64,000 nt of DNA, taken from the NCBI GenBank assembly GCA_965198865.1, contig CBDAQA010000003.1, forward strand, positions 460,994 through 524,993. Reading direction: 5' to 3'. The DNA comes from CBDAQA01 sp965198865. Its GTDB lineage: Bacteria; Planctomycetota; Phycisphaerae; Tepidisphaerales; Tepidisphaeraceae. Made by a program: the position numbers and the translations under genes. Positions 1 through 8,150 of the stretch are shown in pieces. Every line of letters begins with the position of its first letter. Within the stretch, counting starts at the first letter, position 1. The notes under the pieces are model-generated. The model saw only the letters and a list, made by a program, of their open reading frames with translations, made no database searches and was not told the origin of the DNA.

Positions 1-741
1 AGCGACTTCGTCGGCCGCCGCATCGCCAAGACCTACCGCCGCCCGGCCACCACCGTCTACCCGCCGGTCGACACGACTGCCTTCGCGCTGAACGACGGCG
101 CGCGCGAGGACTTCTACCTGACCGCCTCGCGGCTGGTCCCCTACAAGCGGATCGACCTGATCATCGCCGCCTTCAACCTGATGCCGAACCGACGGCTGCT
201 CGTCGTCGGCGACGGCCCCGAGCTCGGCGAGCTCCGCGAGCTGGCCGGCCCCAACGTCACCGTGCTCGGCCACGAGTCGGGCGAGCGGCTCCGCCGGCAC
301 ATGCAGCTGGCCCGGGCGTTCGTCTTCGCAGCCGAGGAGGACTTCGGCATCGCCCCCGTCGAGGCCCAGGCCTGCGGCACCCCGGTCATCGCCTTCGGCC
401 GCGGCGGGGCGACGGAGACCGTGAAGGACGGCACCACCGGCGTCTTCTTCGAGGAGCAGACGACCAGCTCGCTCATCGCCGCCATCGACCGGTTCGAGTC
501 GATGGAGTTCGACCCGCACGCCATCCGCGCCAACGCCGAGCTGTTCTCCCCCGACGTGTTCCGCCGGCACATCTCCGATCAGGTCAGCGGCCACTGGGCG
601 GCCTTCAAGGCCCGCCAGCTCAACCCCGGCCCGGTCCCCCTAGGCGGCCACCGCGGCGAGGCCGAGTTCGATGGCCTGCCCGATCACCGCTTGGCCGAGG
701 TCGCCGCGGCGAACTCGGCACGCGTCAAAGCGTTCGAGTGA
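1..741 (+). CDS. GT4-family glycosyltransferase, C-terminal part (5' end outside window)
   Basis: The reading frame is open from the first base and ends at TGA 739-741, giving 246 residues of a longer protein. What is visible is the donor-binding half of a GT-B glycosyltransferase. It has 'ASRLVPYKRIDLIIAAFN', the usual start of the Glycos_transf_1 domain, then a GDGPE turn, then 'EDFGIAPVEAQACGTPVIA', the conserved E-x7-E nucleotide-sugar binding motif of GT4 enzymes. Family knowledge suggests transfer of a sugar from an NDP-sugar during exopolysaccharide or lipopolysaccharide assembly. The acceptor cannot be read from the sequence. GDP-fucose synthesis genes lie 50 kb away and need not be connected. 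Confidence 0.88.
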   Translation, partial: SDFVGRRIAKTYRRPATTVYPPVDTTAFALNDGAREDFYLTASRLVPYKRIDLIIAAFNLMPNRRLLVVGDGPELGELRELAGPNVTVLGHESGERLRRHMQLARAFVFAAEEDFGIAPVEAQACGTPVIAFGRGGATETVKDGTTGVFFEEQTTSSLIAAIDRFESMEFDPHAIRANAELFSPDVFRRHISDQVSGHWAAFKARQLNPGPVPLGGHRGEAEFDGLPDHRLAEVAAANSARVKAFE

Positions 742-1342
742 TCGCCAAGCGGCCCGCCACAATGGTGGCCTGATCGTCCCACACGCAGGTTGTGCCGCTT
801 CGCGGCTGCGGCATCGCGGGCAGCCGGCGGTCACCACGAATCGGCTCCAATGCGCCGGCCGGTAGTGAAGTCGACCGGCCCGGGGGGCTCGGCACCGGCC
901 GTCAATCGTGCCATTTATCAAGGCGTCATAGTTGCAATGGAGGGAGCGGGACCGTCCGTGCGTGCTGATGCACGTCGGCCGGGGCCCAGCCGTTCTGATC
1001 GGTGTGCATCAGTGTGCATCTGTGGTTCCACCTTCCTCGTGGATTGAGCATTCCGTCCCATCCAGCGACCACGCCCGCGCCCGTTCGCAGCGCGTTCCTC
1101 CCCACGACTTCCGATCTCCCTGACTCCGCGGCCGCCATCGGCAGTCGGCGAGGCGGCCACTGAAACCACCAGAAATCAGCTGTTTCCGAGCGAATTGCAT
1201 CGTCGTGCGGCACGTATCGACCACGGTGCCTCATGTGAAACGGATGTTACGCGGCGACCGGGACAGGCCTACCTTGACGGGGGCGTCGACGCGGTGGTTT
1301 GCCGGGTCGGTCGTCAGAGCCACGTCCAACGGGAGAACGAAC
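742..1342. other. Intergenic region, no supported gene
   Basis: About 600 bases with only short, overlapping, low-quality frames. At 999-1031 lies a stretch whose complement reads as two copies of a 'GATGCACAC'-like unit, similar to intergenic repeats I associate with planctomycete and verrucomicrobial genomes; this is recollection, not a search. The promoter of the downstream ferritin-like gene must lie here, but I see no convincing -35/-10 pair. Confidence 0.4.
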
Positions 1343-2407
1343 ATGAGCGGAACGACAACTGAGGCGCCGCTGGCCACCAGCCGCCGGGGCCTGCTGGCGC
1401 GGGCGGGGGTGGCCGGTGCCGCCGCGCTGGGAACGGGGTTACTCGACCTGGGCGGCAACCGCCGCGGCAACTCGGCGGGAGCCTCGCAGAATCCGCGGAC
1501 CACCTTCGGGCCGAACGCGGCGGAGAAGAAGTTCGCCGTCGACGACACGGACATCCTGACCTTCGCGCTGAACACCGAGTACTTCGAGGCCGAGTTCTAC
1601 CTGCGGGCCATCTACGGGACCGGCCTGCCGGCGGCGCTCACGACCGGCGGGCAGGGATACGGCAAGTCGCCGTACAAGGCCGTCGCGCCCGGCGCGGCCA
1701 ACGTCTACGTCCCCGGTGCGGCCACCACGACGACCGGCGCGAACGCGCCGGTGCCGTTCACGGACCCGACGATCGCGCAGTTCGCGATGGAGATAGCGAA
1801 CGACGAGGCCGAGCACGTCTACTTCCTCCGCACGGCCCTGGGCAAGAAGGTGCCGGCCCGGCCGACGCTGGACCTGGCCGGGGCGTTCACGCAGTTCATG
1901 CGGGCGGCCGGGGTGATCGGCACCGCCGACGCGTTTGACCCCTTCGCCAGCCAGCGGAACTTCCTGCTCGCCGCCTACCTGATCAACGACATCGGGCCGA
2001 CGGCCTACATCGGGGCGTCGCCCTACCTGACCAGCCCGGCCAACGTGGCCGCCTCGGCGGGCCTGCTGGGGGTCGAGGCGTACCATGCCGGTGAGACGCG
2101 CACGCTGCTGTTCGCCCTGAGCGAGGAGACGGCCGACGCCGCCCTGATCGCGCAGGCCGGGGCGATCGCCAACCTGCGCAGCAACGCCGCCGCCCTGTCC
2201 GATGCCAACGGGGCCCCGGCCGTCACCGACCAGGGGCTGATCGACGCCAACGGCAACGCCAACATCACCGTCGTGGACGGCAACGGCATCGCCTTCGCCC
2301 GCAGCTTCTCGGCCATCCTGAGCCTGTTCTACCTGAACACGACGCCCACGCTCACGCCGCCGCCCGCCGGGTTCACGCCCAGCGGGTTCAACGGCCGGAT
2401 CCGCTGA
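1343..2407 (+). CDS. Ferritin-like domain protein with Tat-type signal (copy 1)
   Basis: 354 residues. The start is ATG 1343, preceded by GGGAGAACGAAC; the open frame continues upstream but with no coding character. Residues ~13-36 form a twin-arginine signal (SRRGLL followed by an Ala/Gly-rich helix), so export of a folded protein is likely. The body has ferritin-like helices with possible metal ligands: 'NTEYFEAEFY', 'EIANDEAEHVYFL' and 'GVEAYHAGETR', the E-x-x-H pattern of four-helix di-iron proteins. It resembles desiccation-associated (PCC13-62-like) ferritin-like proteins. Enzymatic role unknown. A paralog follows after 71 bases, so the two are probably co-transcribed. Confidence 0.82.
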   Translation: MSGTTTEAPLATSRRGLLARAGVAGAAALGTGLLDLGGNRRGNSAGASQNPRTTFGPNAAEKKFAVDDTDILTFALNTEYFEAEFYLRAIYGTGLPAALTTGGQGYGKSPYKAVAPGAANVYVPGAATTTTGANAPVPFTDPTIAQFAMEIANDEAEHVYFLRTALGKKVPARPTLDLAGAFTQFMRAAGVIGTADAFDPFASQRNFLLAAYLINDIGPTAYIGASPYLTSPANVAASAGLLGVEAYHAGETRTLLFALSEETADAALIAQAGAIANLRSNAAALSDANGAPAVTDQGLIDANGNANITVVDGNGIAFARSFSAILSLFYLNTTPTLTPPPAGFTPSGFNGRIR

Positions 2408-2478
2408 GGTTCCCCCCAAACCACGACCCATTCGCCCGGCCGCCGGCGCAACGCCCGCGGCCGTGGAAGGAGACGACG

Positions 2479-3474
2479 ATGTCAGACGCGACCACGATGT
2501 TGAACCAAGTGCTGCCGGCGATCGCCGCGCGGCGGACGAGCCGGCGCAACCTGCTGGCCAAGGCGGCCGTCGCCGCCGGCGCTGTGGCCGGGGCGGCCGT
2601 GCTGGGACGACCCCAGCCGGCCAGCGCGGCCACGCTCCCGGCCACGTACGGGCCCAAGGGTGCCCGGTTCAAGGTGACCGATGCCGACATCCTCAACTTC
2701 GCCCTGAACCTGGAGTACCTTGAGGCCGAGTTCTACGCCCGCGCCGTCACCGGTGCCGGCCTGACCGACGCCGACACGACCGGCGGCGCCGGCACCGCCG
2801 CCGGGTCGGTCACCGGCGGGGCCAAGGTCACGTTCACCACCACCACCGTGCAGCAGTACGCGATGGAGATCGCCGCCGACGAGCTGGCCCACGTCCGCTT
2901 CCTGCGGGCCAACCTCACCCCGGCCGCCGCCGTCAACCGCCCGGCCATCGACTTCACCGCCGGATTCAACGCGGCGGCGAAAGCGGCCGGCGTGGGGGCG
3001 ACGTTCGACCCCTTCACCGGCGGCGACGTCCCGTTCCTGATCGGGGCCTACCTGTTCGAGGACGTCGGCGTCACCGCCTATCAGGGCGGGTCGCCCTACA
3101 TCAAGAACCCCACCTACCTGCAGAAGGCCGCCGGCATCCTCACCACCGAGGGGTACCACGCGGCCACGGTCCGCACGACCCTGTACCGCATGGCCGCCAC
3201 CACCACGGCGATCGACATCCTGGCCGTCACCAACAAGATCGCCGCGGGGCGGCAGACCCTCTCCGCCGCCGCCGACGGCGTGTCGGCCAGCGACGAGGGG
3301 CTCGCCTATGCCGGCCCCATCCCCAACATCGTCCCCGCCAACGGCAACGGCATGACCTACGCCCGCACCTTCGCCGGCGTCCTGAACATCGTCTACGTCG
3401 GCGGATACAACGTGACCACCCAGTCCGGCTCCGGCGGCTTCCTCCCCAGCGGCATGAACGGCCGGATCCACTGA
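2479..3474 (+). CDS. Ferritin-like domain protein with Tat-type signal (copy 2)
   Basis: 331 residues, ATG 2479 with a strong GGAAGGAG site 6-7 bases upstream. Residues ~20-50 carry a twin-arginine signal (TSRRNLLAKAA, hydrophobic stretch, then an AxA-type cleavage site). The mature part parallels the preceding gene: 'DADILNFALNLEYLEAEFY', 'AMEIAADELAHVRFL', 'ILTTEGYHAATVR', and the same C-terminal 'LPSGMNGRIH' ending as 'TPSGFNGRIR' in copy 1. The two are tandem duplicates that have diverged, mainly in insert length. Probably a periplasmic ferritin-like protein. Whether it binds a di-iron centre, and what it does, is not known. Confidence 0.84.
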   Translation: MSDATTMLNQVLPAIAARRTSRRNLLAKAAVAAGAVAGAAVLGRPQPASAATLPATYGPKGARFKVTDADILNFALNLEYLEAEFYARAVTGAGLTDADTTGGAGTAAGSVTGGAKVTFTTTTVQQYAMEIAADELAHVRFLRANLTPAAAVNRPAIDFTAGFNAAAKAAGVGATFDPFTGGDVPFLIGAYLFEDVGVTAYQGGSPYIKNPTYLQKAAGILTTEGYHAATVRTTLYRMAATTTAIDILAVTNKIAAGRQTLSAAADGVSASDEGLAYAGPIPNIVPANGNGMTYARTFAGVLNIVYVGGYNVTTQSGSGGFLPSGMNGRIH

Positions 3475-3638
3475 ACCGCGGCCGAGGGCGATTCGCGAAG
3501 TGCCGGCATCAGATGTTTGACACAGGCGGGCACTGTCAGCAAGGCTGTCCGGTGCTTGTCCTGTGTAACTGCTTGACGTGGAGTGTGTGCTCGAGGCTGG
3601 ACCCACCAGCACGCGATCAGGTGTACGGTGTGCCGGCT

Positions 3639-3656
3639 CCCAGTTGTTGAACTGGG
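3639..3656. terminator. Small intergenic hairpin
   Basis: CCCAGTT-gttg-AACTGGG is a perfect 7-bp stem, lying downstream of the tRNA-Sec gene on the minus strand and downstream of the ferritin-like gene on the plus strand. There is no T-run, so a terminator role is only possible. Confidence 0.3.
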
Positions 3657-3741
3657 GGAACGGCACATTGCACTTGTTCAGGACGGCCGGCGAGCCAAAG
3701 GTGCCCGGCGCACCGGTTGGCGGGCCGACTTGGAGGACGAG

Positions 3742-3832
3742 CGGAGAGGGAGCGAATCGAACACTCCTCGCGTCTTGCGACGCGACAGCGGTTTTGAAGA
3801 CCGCGAGGACCACCAGGTACCCAGCACTCTCC
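3742..3832 (-). tRNA. selC: tRNA-Sec (anticodon UCA)
   Basis: Read on the minus strand, the 91-nt sequence folds as a selenocysteine tRNA. The acceptor starts GGAGAG and ends CTCTCC-G. The D arm contains the typical CTGGTGGTCC. The anticodon stem GCGGT/ACCGC encloses CTTCAAA, which places UCA at positions 34-36. The variable arm is a perfect 7-bp stem TCGCGTC/GACGCGA with a GCAA loop. The T arm is GAGTG-TTCGATT-CGCTC. One acceptor and one D-stem pair look mismatched, and CCA is not encoded. UCA plus the long variable arm is diagnostic of Sec tRNA, which decodes UGA with SelB and a SECIS element. It sits 8 bases past the formate transporter block on the same strand, which suggests a functional link to selenium-dependent formate dehydrogenase. 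Confidence 0.9.
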
Positions 3833-3840
3833 GAGGGCGT

Positions 3841-4041
3841 TCACCGGGCCGGGGCGGTCGCCGGAGCCGTGGTCGCGACGGCGGTGGCGGCCGGGGGGAA
3901 GAACAGGTTCTTCGACTTCATCACCGTCTGGTAGACGCCCCAGGCGGCGGGGAGGCCGACGACCAGCCAGGCGATTGTCACGGCCAGCGGGGCGGTGGGC
4001 GGGGGGCGAGACGTCGTGGACGGGGAGGCAGGGTCGGACAT
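3841..4041 (-). CDS. Small single-TM subunit accompanying OFA-type MFS transporter
   Basis: 66 residues: a Ser/Pro/Thr-rich head, one membrane helix ('PLAVTIAWLVVGLPAAWGVY', residues ~17-36) with 'QTVMKSKNLF' after it, and an Ala/Thr tail. Its ATG lies 19 bases after the stop of the MFS gene, so the two are in one operon. Families of tiny proteins annotated as 'MFS transporter small subunit' accompany OFA-family oxalate/formate transporters and share the 'PLxVxIAWLxVGxPxAWGVYQT' look. I assign it on that resemblance and the position. How it modifies the transporter is not known to me. Confidence 0.72.
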   Translation of the reverse strand: MSDPASPSTTSRPPPTAPLAVTIAWLVVGLPAAWGVYQTVMKSKNLFFPPAATAVATTAPATAPAR

Positions 4042-4060
4042 CGGAGGCTCCGTTCGAGTA

Positions 4061-5428
4061 TCAGGCGGCCGGCTTCGCCGGGCGGATCAGCAGGTTGGCC
4101 ACGAACCCGACGATCAGCAGGCCGGCCATGATGTGGAAGATCGTGGCGTACCCCTCGGCGGCGGGGACGTGCCGGGCGGACTGGCTGTCGTGCAGGGTGT
4201 TCAGCAGGTAGGGACCGGCGATGCCGGCCACGCTCCAGGCCGTCAGAATGCGGCCGTAGATCGCGTTCATCGCCTTGGTGCCGAACAGGTCGCGCACGTA
4301 GGCTGGCGTGGTGGAGAAGCCGCCGCCGTAGATGCTGATCAGGATGCCGGTGACGGCGACGAACAGGGCGATGCTGTCGAGGTGGCCGCCGGCGGTGAAC
4401 AGGATGGCGGCGTAGCCGGCGGCACCGACGACGAAGAACGCGGCGAACGTCGCCTTCCGGCCGATGTAGTCGCTCAGGCTGGACCAGACGAACCGGCCGC
4501 CCATGTTGAACAGGCTCAGCACGCCGACGTACCCGGTGCCGGCGGCGACGGCCACGGCGTTGGCGGTGAAGTGGGCGGCGAACAGCTGCGGGATGAACTC
4601 CGACCCCTGCTCGATGATGCTGATGCCGGCCGTCGTGTTCAGGCACAGCACGAGCCACAGCAGGTAGAACTGCGGCGTGCGGACCGCGGCCGACACGTCG
4701 ACATCCGCGCCGGGCGGGCGCTTCGCCTTGGCGGTGGCGATCGTGGCCGGGGCCGGGGCGGCGGGCTTCCAGTCGGGCGGGGGGATGCGGATCGTGAAGA
4801 CGCCGAACATCATGAACGCGAAGTAGAGCGCGCCCATGACGCACAGGGCGGTGGAGACGCCGGAGTGGTCGGCGGTCTTGAAGTGGGCGATCAGGTTGGT
4901 CGCCAGCGGCCCGCCGATCATCGCGCCGCCGCCGAAGCCCATGATGGCCATGCCGGTGGCGAGGCCGGGGCGGTCGTTGAACCACTTGACGAGGTTGGCG
5001 ACGGGCGCGAGGTAGCCGAGCCCCAGGCCGACGCCGCCGATCGCGCCGTAGCCGAGGTAGACGATCCAGATCTGGTGCAGGTGGACGCCGACGGCGGCGA
5101 CGACGAAGCCCAGGCCGAAGCAGCAGGCGGCGAGGAACATCGCCTTGCGGGGGCCGTTGCGCTCAAGCCACTTCCCGAACAGGGCGGCCGACAGGCCCAG
5201 CACGCCGATCGCGATGCTGAACGTCCACATGACCTCTTTGTCGGTCCAATCGCCTGCGGCGTGGGTGCCGTGGCCGAGCAGGGTGGTGAGCGGCTTCTTC
5301 AGCACGCTCCAGGCGTAGACCTGCCCGATCGACAGGTGGATCGCCAGCGCCGCCGGCGGGACCAGCCAGCGGTTGTACCCGGGCCCGGCGACGGAGCGGT
5401 CCTTGTCGAGGAACGAGAGCAGGGCCAT
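4061..5428 (-). CDS. OFA-family MFS transporter (oxalate/formate antiporter type)
   Basis: 455 residues with about 12 membrane helices. The start is ATG 5428 because GGAGG lies 6 bases upstream and the protein then begins 'MALLSFLDKDRSVAGPGYNRW', the usual OFA N-terminus; the 30 in-frame residues upstream look non-coding. OFA hallmarks include 'WLVPPAALAIHLSIGQVYAW', 'GIGGVGLGLGY'-like glycines in helix 4, 'FNDRPGLATGMAIMGFG' in loop 4/5 and 'GGGFSTTPAYVRDLFGTKAM' in helix 10. Members exchange or symport small carboxylates (oxalate, formate, pyruvate). The neighbouring formate-dehydrogenase-like subunits and tRNA-Sec gene favour formate, by inference. Confidence 0.86.
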   Translation of the reverse strand: MALLSFLDKDRSVAGPGYNRWLVPPAALAIHLSIGQVYAWSVLKKPLTTLLGHGTHAAGDWTDKEVMWTFSIAIGVLGLSAALFGKWLERNGPRKAMFLAACCFGLGFVVAAVGVHLHQIWIVYLGYGAIGGVGLGLGYLAPVANLVKWFNDRPGLATGMAIMGFGGGAMIGGPLATNLIAHFKTADHSGVSTALCVMGALYFAFMMFGVFTIRIPPPDWKPAAPAPATIATAKAKRPPGADVDVSAAVRTPQFYLLWLVLCLNTTAGISIIEQGSEFIPQLFAAHFTANAVAVAAGTGYVGVLSLFNMGGRFVWSSLSDYIGRKATFAAFFVVGAAGYAAILFTAGGHLDSIALFVAVTGILISIYGGGFSTTPAYVRDLFGTKAMNAIYGRILTAWSVAGIAGPYLLNTLHDSQSARHVPAAEGYATIFHIMAGLLIVGFVANLLIRPAKPAA

Positions 5429-5492
5429 GGCGATCCTCCAGCCGGCGGGTCCGTGACCGAGGCCACGGACTCGGCAAACGAAGCGTACGCAT

Positions 5493-6038
5493 TCAACGGA
5501 GCGGAAGGGAAGGGACAATCGCCGAGGCCGGTACTGACTTGCCGCACTCGGGGCAGCGCTCGGGCGAGTGTTGCAGGTCGTAGCCGCAGTCGACGCATTG
5601 TCCGCGGGCGGCGCGGCGGTGGCGGGTGAGCCGACGTTGGGCGGCGATGGACGGGGGCAGGGCCGACCAAAGCAGCGGGAACCACAGCGGCATCAGGGCC
5701 GACCGGGCCACGCTCGACGCGCCGGACGGGGTTCGCCACGACTCGGCCGTCCAATCGAAGCGGACGGTCTCGCGCCAGCGTTGGCTCGCCCGGAAGAACC
5801 GGTCGCGGACGGGACTGGTCGACGCCGACAAACTGGCGGACCTCGAGTGGTTGATCGTGTTCGGGAACGTCTGCCAGAACAGGCCGGCGCGGCCGGAACC
5901 GACGCGGACGGCCAGGACCAATCCGGGCGTGACGCGGCGGACGGTGACGCCGCGGTAGAAGCTGGAAGGCCACGCGAGGGCGGTCGCCAGGCAGAGCGCG
6001 AACGACAGGGCGATGAGGAGTCGTCGGGCCCAACGCAT
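5493..6038 (-). CDS. Membrane-anchored protein with C-terminal zinc ribbon
   Basis: 181 residues from ATG 6038. An ATG nine codons earlier lies inside a hairpin and is less likely. Residues ~3-25 form a membrane segment. A second hydrophobic segment lies near residue 118 ('ALMPLWFPLLWSALPPSIAAQRR'). The C-terminus is a zinc ribbon, 'CVDCGYDLQHSPERCPECGK', with two CxxC pairs. This architecture is common in Phycisphaerae proteins of unknown role. It lies on the same strand between the NrfD-like and MFS genes, so it may be co-transcribed with them, but no functional connection is visible. Confidence 0.65.
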   Translation of the reverse strand: MRWARRLLIALSFALCLATALAWPSSFYRGVTVRRVTPGLVLAVRVGSGRAGLFWQTFPNTINHSRSASLSASTSPVRDRFFRASQRWRETVRFDWTAESWRTPSGASSVARSALMPLWFPLLWSALPPSIAAQRRLTRHRRAARGQCVDCGYDLQHSPERCPECGKSVPASAIVPSLPLR

Positions 6039-6048
6039 GGGTGGCAAC

Positions 6049-6070
6049 CAGGGTTGCTGAAGCAACCCTG
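6049..6070. terminator. Perfect hairpin between NrfD-like and zinc-ribbon genes
   Basis: CAGGGTTGC-tgaa-GCAACCCTG is a 9-bp perfect stem with a 4-base loop, 14 bases past the NrfD-like stop. No T-run follows, so it could be a terminator, an RNA stabiliser or a small repeat. Confidence 0.4.
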
Positions 6071-6084
6071 CCGCTGGGGGGCGG

Positions 6085-7197
6085 TCAGTTCATCTTCGCG
6101 CCGGCGGGCACCTGTGGGGCGCTGCCGGGCGATTCGGTAGACGGCTTGGGCTTGCTGCCCAGTCGGGCGTCGCGCGGGTTGCCGCCGGACTCCTGGCCGC
6201 CGTAGACGAAGGCCCACCGCAGCGCCAGGCCGCCGGCGAGGCTGAGCAGCGAGGCGAGGATGCTGGCCGCCCGCTTCTTCCGGCCGTGCAGCGGGAGGGC
6301 CTTGAGCAGCTCGGCACCGACGATGCCGAGGATCGTCAGCCAGAGGTTGCGCTTCTGGCCGCCGTGCGTCAGGGGGCGAGCCAACGGGCCGGACTGCTTG
6401 AGGAAGCCGATCAGCGTCACCGCCTCGGTGACGTGGGCGGCCAGCTCGATGCGCTCAATGGCGCGCTTGCTGGGACCGTGCAGGTCGGCACCGGTCAGGT
6501 CGAGCGCGAGGTTGACGGCGCTGGCGGCCGTGGCGGCGGCGCTGCTGCTGAACAGCGGGCCGATCCAGGTGTTCCTGCACCACAGCGGGGTGCTGGCGCA
6601 GCTGAGCAGCACGCCGGTGTAGCCGGCCAAGCCCAGCGCCAGCGGCACGCCGGCGACGTCGTGGACGGCGGTGATGGTCTGGTTGATCGCGCTCGTCTCG
6701 AACCGTTTGCGCTGCGTCGCGGTGAGGCGGTTCAGCGTGAAGTGGCGCATCGCCTCGGCCGTGCAGGGCAGGCTGTAGCCGGACAGGATCCACGACCCCA
6801 GGCTCATCGGCGTGCTGGGCTTGAACACGCGCAGCATGTGGTGAAACCGGCGCGGGTCACCCAGGTCGTAGATCAGCAGCGGGGGGCTGGGCAGCAGGCT
6901 GGCGAAGCTGATGTAGCTGGCCAGCGTGGACAGGTCGCGGTACTTGCCGCCGCCGAACCGCTCGGCCATCCGGCCCAGGATGTAGCTGCCCCCGCTGATG
7001 CCGCCGAACCAGAAGTAGAGCGCGATCTCCCACTTCCACACCGGCGCCTGCAGCAGCGAGATGTTGTAGTAGGACGGCTCCTCCGCCCTCTGCGGGTCGG
7101 CCGACGTGGGCATGGTCTCGGCCCGGTGCTTCTGCGCGCCGTTCTGCAACGGGTGCAGGTCCGATCGGCGGCTGGTCGCGGTGTTCACGCCGGGCAT
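6085..7197 (-). CDS. NrfD/PsrC-like integral membrane subunit of a respiratory oxidoreductase
   Basis: 370 residues. ATG 7197 has GGAGGAG seven bases upstream and is preferred over the in-frame start seven codons earlier. A hydrophilic N-terminus (~40 residues) is followed by 8-9 predicted membrane helices. Typical NrfD features are 'WKWEIALYFWFGGISGGSYILG', 'YDLGDPRRFHHMLRVFKPSTPMS' and 'GYTGVLLSCASTPLW', which in this family form the quinone-binding membrane anchor. Together with the FeS subunit at 8151-9089 it would pass electrons between a cytochrome or quinone pool and a molybdo-enzyme. Context points to formate dehydrogenase, but polysulfide or other complex iron-sulfur molybdoenzymes use the same module. 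Confidence 0.85.
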   Translation of the reverse strand: MPGVNTATSRRSDLHPLQNGAQKHRAETMPTSADPQRAEEPSYYNISLLQAPVWKWEIALYFWFGGISGGSYILGRMAERFGGGKYRDLSTLASYISFASLLPSPPLLIYDLGDPRRFHHMLRVFKPSTPMSLGSWILSGYSLPCTAEAMRHFTLNRLTATQRKRFETSAINQTITAVHDVAGVPLALGLAGYTGVLLSCASTPLWCRNTWIGPLFSSSAAATAASAVNLALDLTGADLHGPSKRAIERIELAAHVTEAVTLIGFLKQSGPLARPLTHGGQKRNLWLTILGIVGAELLKALPLHGRKKRAASILASLLSLAGGLALRWAFVYGGQESGGNPRDARLGSKPKPSTESPGSAPQVPAGAKMN

Positions 7198-7270
7198 CTC
7201 ACACTCCTCCGTCAGCACAGGGGATCACAGGCCGCACATGCTATGCAGCAGTGATAGGCCGGGCTTGCGG

Positions 7271-7912
7271 TCACCGTTTCGGATCGATCGGCCGCACCTC
7301 GATGACGTGTCGCGCGATGTCCGGCACGCCGTCGAGCACCGTCACCTCGAGGATGCGGTCGCGCTGGCCGCGCTTGCGCCGCCAGTCGGCGTAGGACAGT
7401 TCCAGCAGCGGCGTGAACGTGGAACGCCCGCGGCGCGCGGGCCGGCGGATCGTCGCGCCGGAGTTGATCGGGCTCAGCTCGACCCGCTCGGCGTGCGCGC
7501 GAGCCAGCCCCAGCGTGTCGACGACCAGCACGTCGAGCGGGCGCGACCGGTTGCCCCGCGCCCCGAGAAGCCGGCCCAGGCCGGCCTCGTCGGCCCAGAA
7601 GAAGACCCGGCGGTTCAGCAGCGCCAGCCAGTCGGCGGGCCCGAGCCCGTCGTCCAGGCACCGGGCCAGGGCGGCCTCGGTCATGGGGATTTGGTCGGTG
7701 ATGATCGCCGTGCCGTGGACGGCGTGGCGGATCGGCACCGACGCGGGGCGGCGCATGCGCTCCAGCCTCGTTCGCTGGTCGCCGGCGATTTCGAACAGGT
7801 CGAGCAGCCGGCTCGTGGGCAACAGGCCTCGCGTGCGGATGCCGTCCCACGCGCCGCGCGAGGCGACGTGGAACAGCCGCGGGTGAAGCTGGGCCAGCTC
7901 TTCGGGGGTCAT
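7271..7912 (-). CDS. Conserved protein of unknown function (DUF7002-like)
   Basis: 213 residues starting 'MTPEELAQLHPRLFHVASRG'. The in-frame ATG 12 codons upstream is less likely. The sequence has the recurring features of an uncharacterised family I believe is called DUF7002: an 'LYHxA..GsW..I...GLLsTs.LLDLF' start, 'ITDQIPM', 'CLDDGLGPADWLALLNRRVFFW' and 'LSPINSGATIRRPARRGRSTF'. The distribution of conserved His, Trp and Arg residues recalls small RNA/ADP-ribose-type folds, but no function can be assigned. It sits between the FeS and NrfD-like genes on the same strand, 73 bases before the latter. Confidence 0.68.
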   Translation of the reverse strand: MTPEELAQLHPRLFHVASRGAWDGIRTRGLLPTSRLLDLFEIAGDQRTRLERMRRPASVPIRHAVHGTAIITDQIPMTEAALARCLDDGLGPADWLALLNRRVFFWADEAGLGRLLGARGNRSRPLDVLVVDTLGLARAHAERVELSPINSGATIRRPARRGRSTFTPLLELSYADWRRKRGQRDRILEVTVLDGVPDIARHVIEVRPIDPKR

Positions 7913-8042
7913 GCGGCAAGGGAACAGTGACCGTCGAACGCCGAACACCCGTCTGCACCATCCGACGGTAGAGCTCGGTGAGACAGCTCGGAACCTGTCT
8001 CATGGTCCGTCTCGATAACAAACGTTTACCATTCAGAGACTT

Positions 8043-8110
8043 GCATCAATTTGAGGGCCGGCGGGACGGGTTGAAAAGCGTCCCATTTCGTCCCAAATCG
8101 TCCCACGGGG
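8043..8110 (-). repeat. Dispersed repeat, copy 1 (GGGACGAAATGGGACG element)
   Basis: Read on the minus strand, this 68-base stretch matches 33282-33346: both contain GTGGGACG(A/T)TTTGGGACG followed by AAATGGGACG, a variable stretch, GTCCCG and CTCAAATTGA. About four in five positions agree. It lies in the 240-base gap between the FeS subunit and the DUF7002-like gene. Confidence 0.7.
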
Positions 8111-8150
8111 TTCTGGCGACTGGCAGAGGCGATGTTCGCACCGCGGCCGC

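Noticed and set aside
1205..1342. N-terminal extension of the first ferritin-like protein
   Set aside because: Open in frame, but with no coding character, and the Tat signal and ribosome-binding site both point to ATG 1343.
3995..5629. 544-residue plus-strand open frame opposite the MFS gene
   Set aside because: Composition (Gly, Asp, Arg and Gln rich, no hydrophobic core) is that of an antisense shadow of a GC-rich gene. The minus-strand frame encodes a clear OFA transporter.
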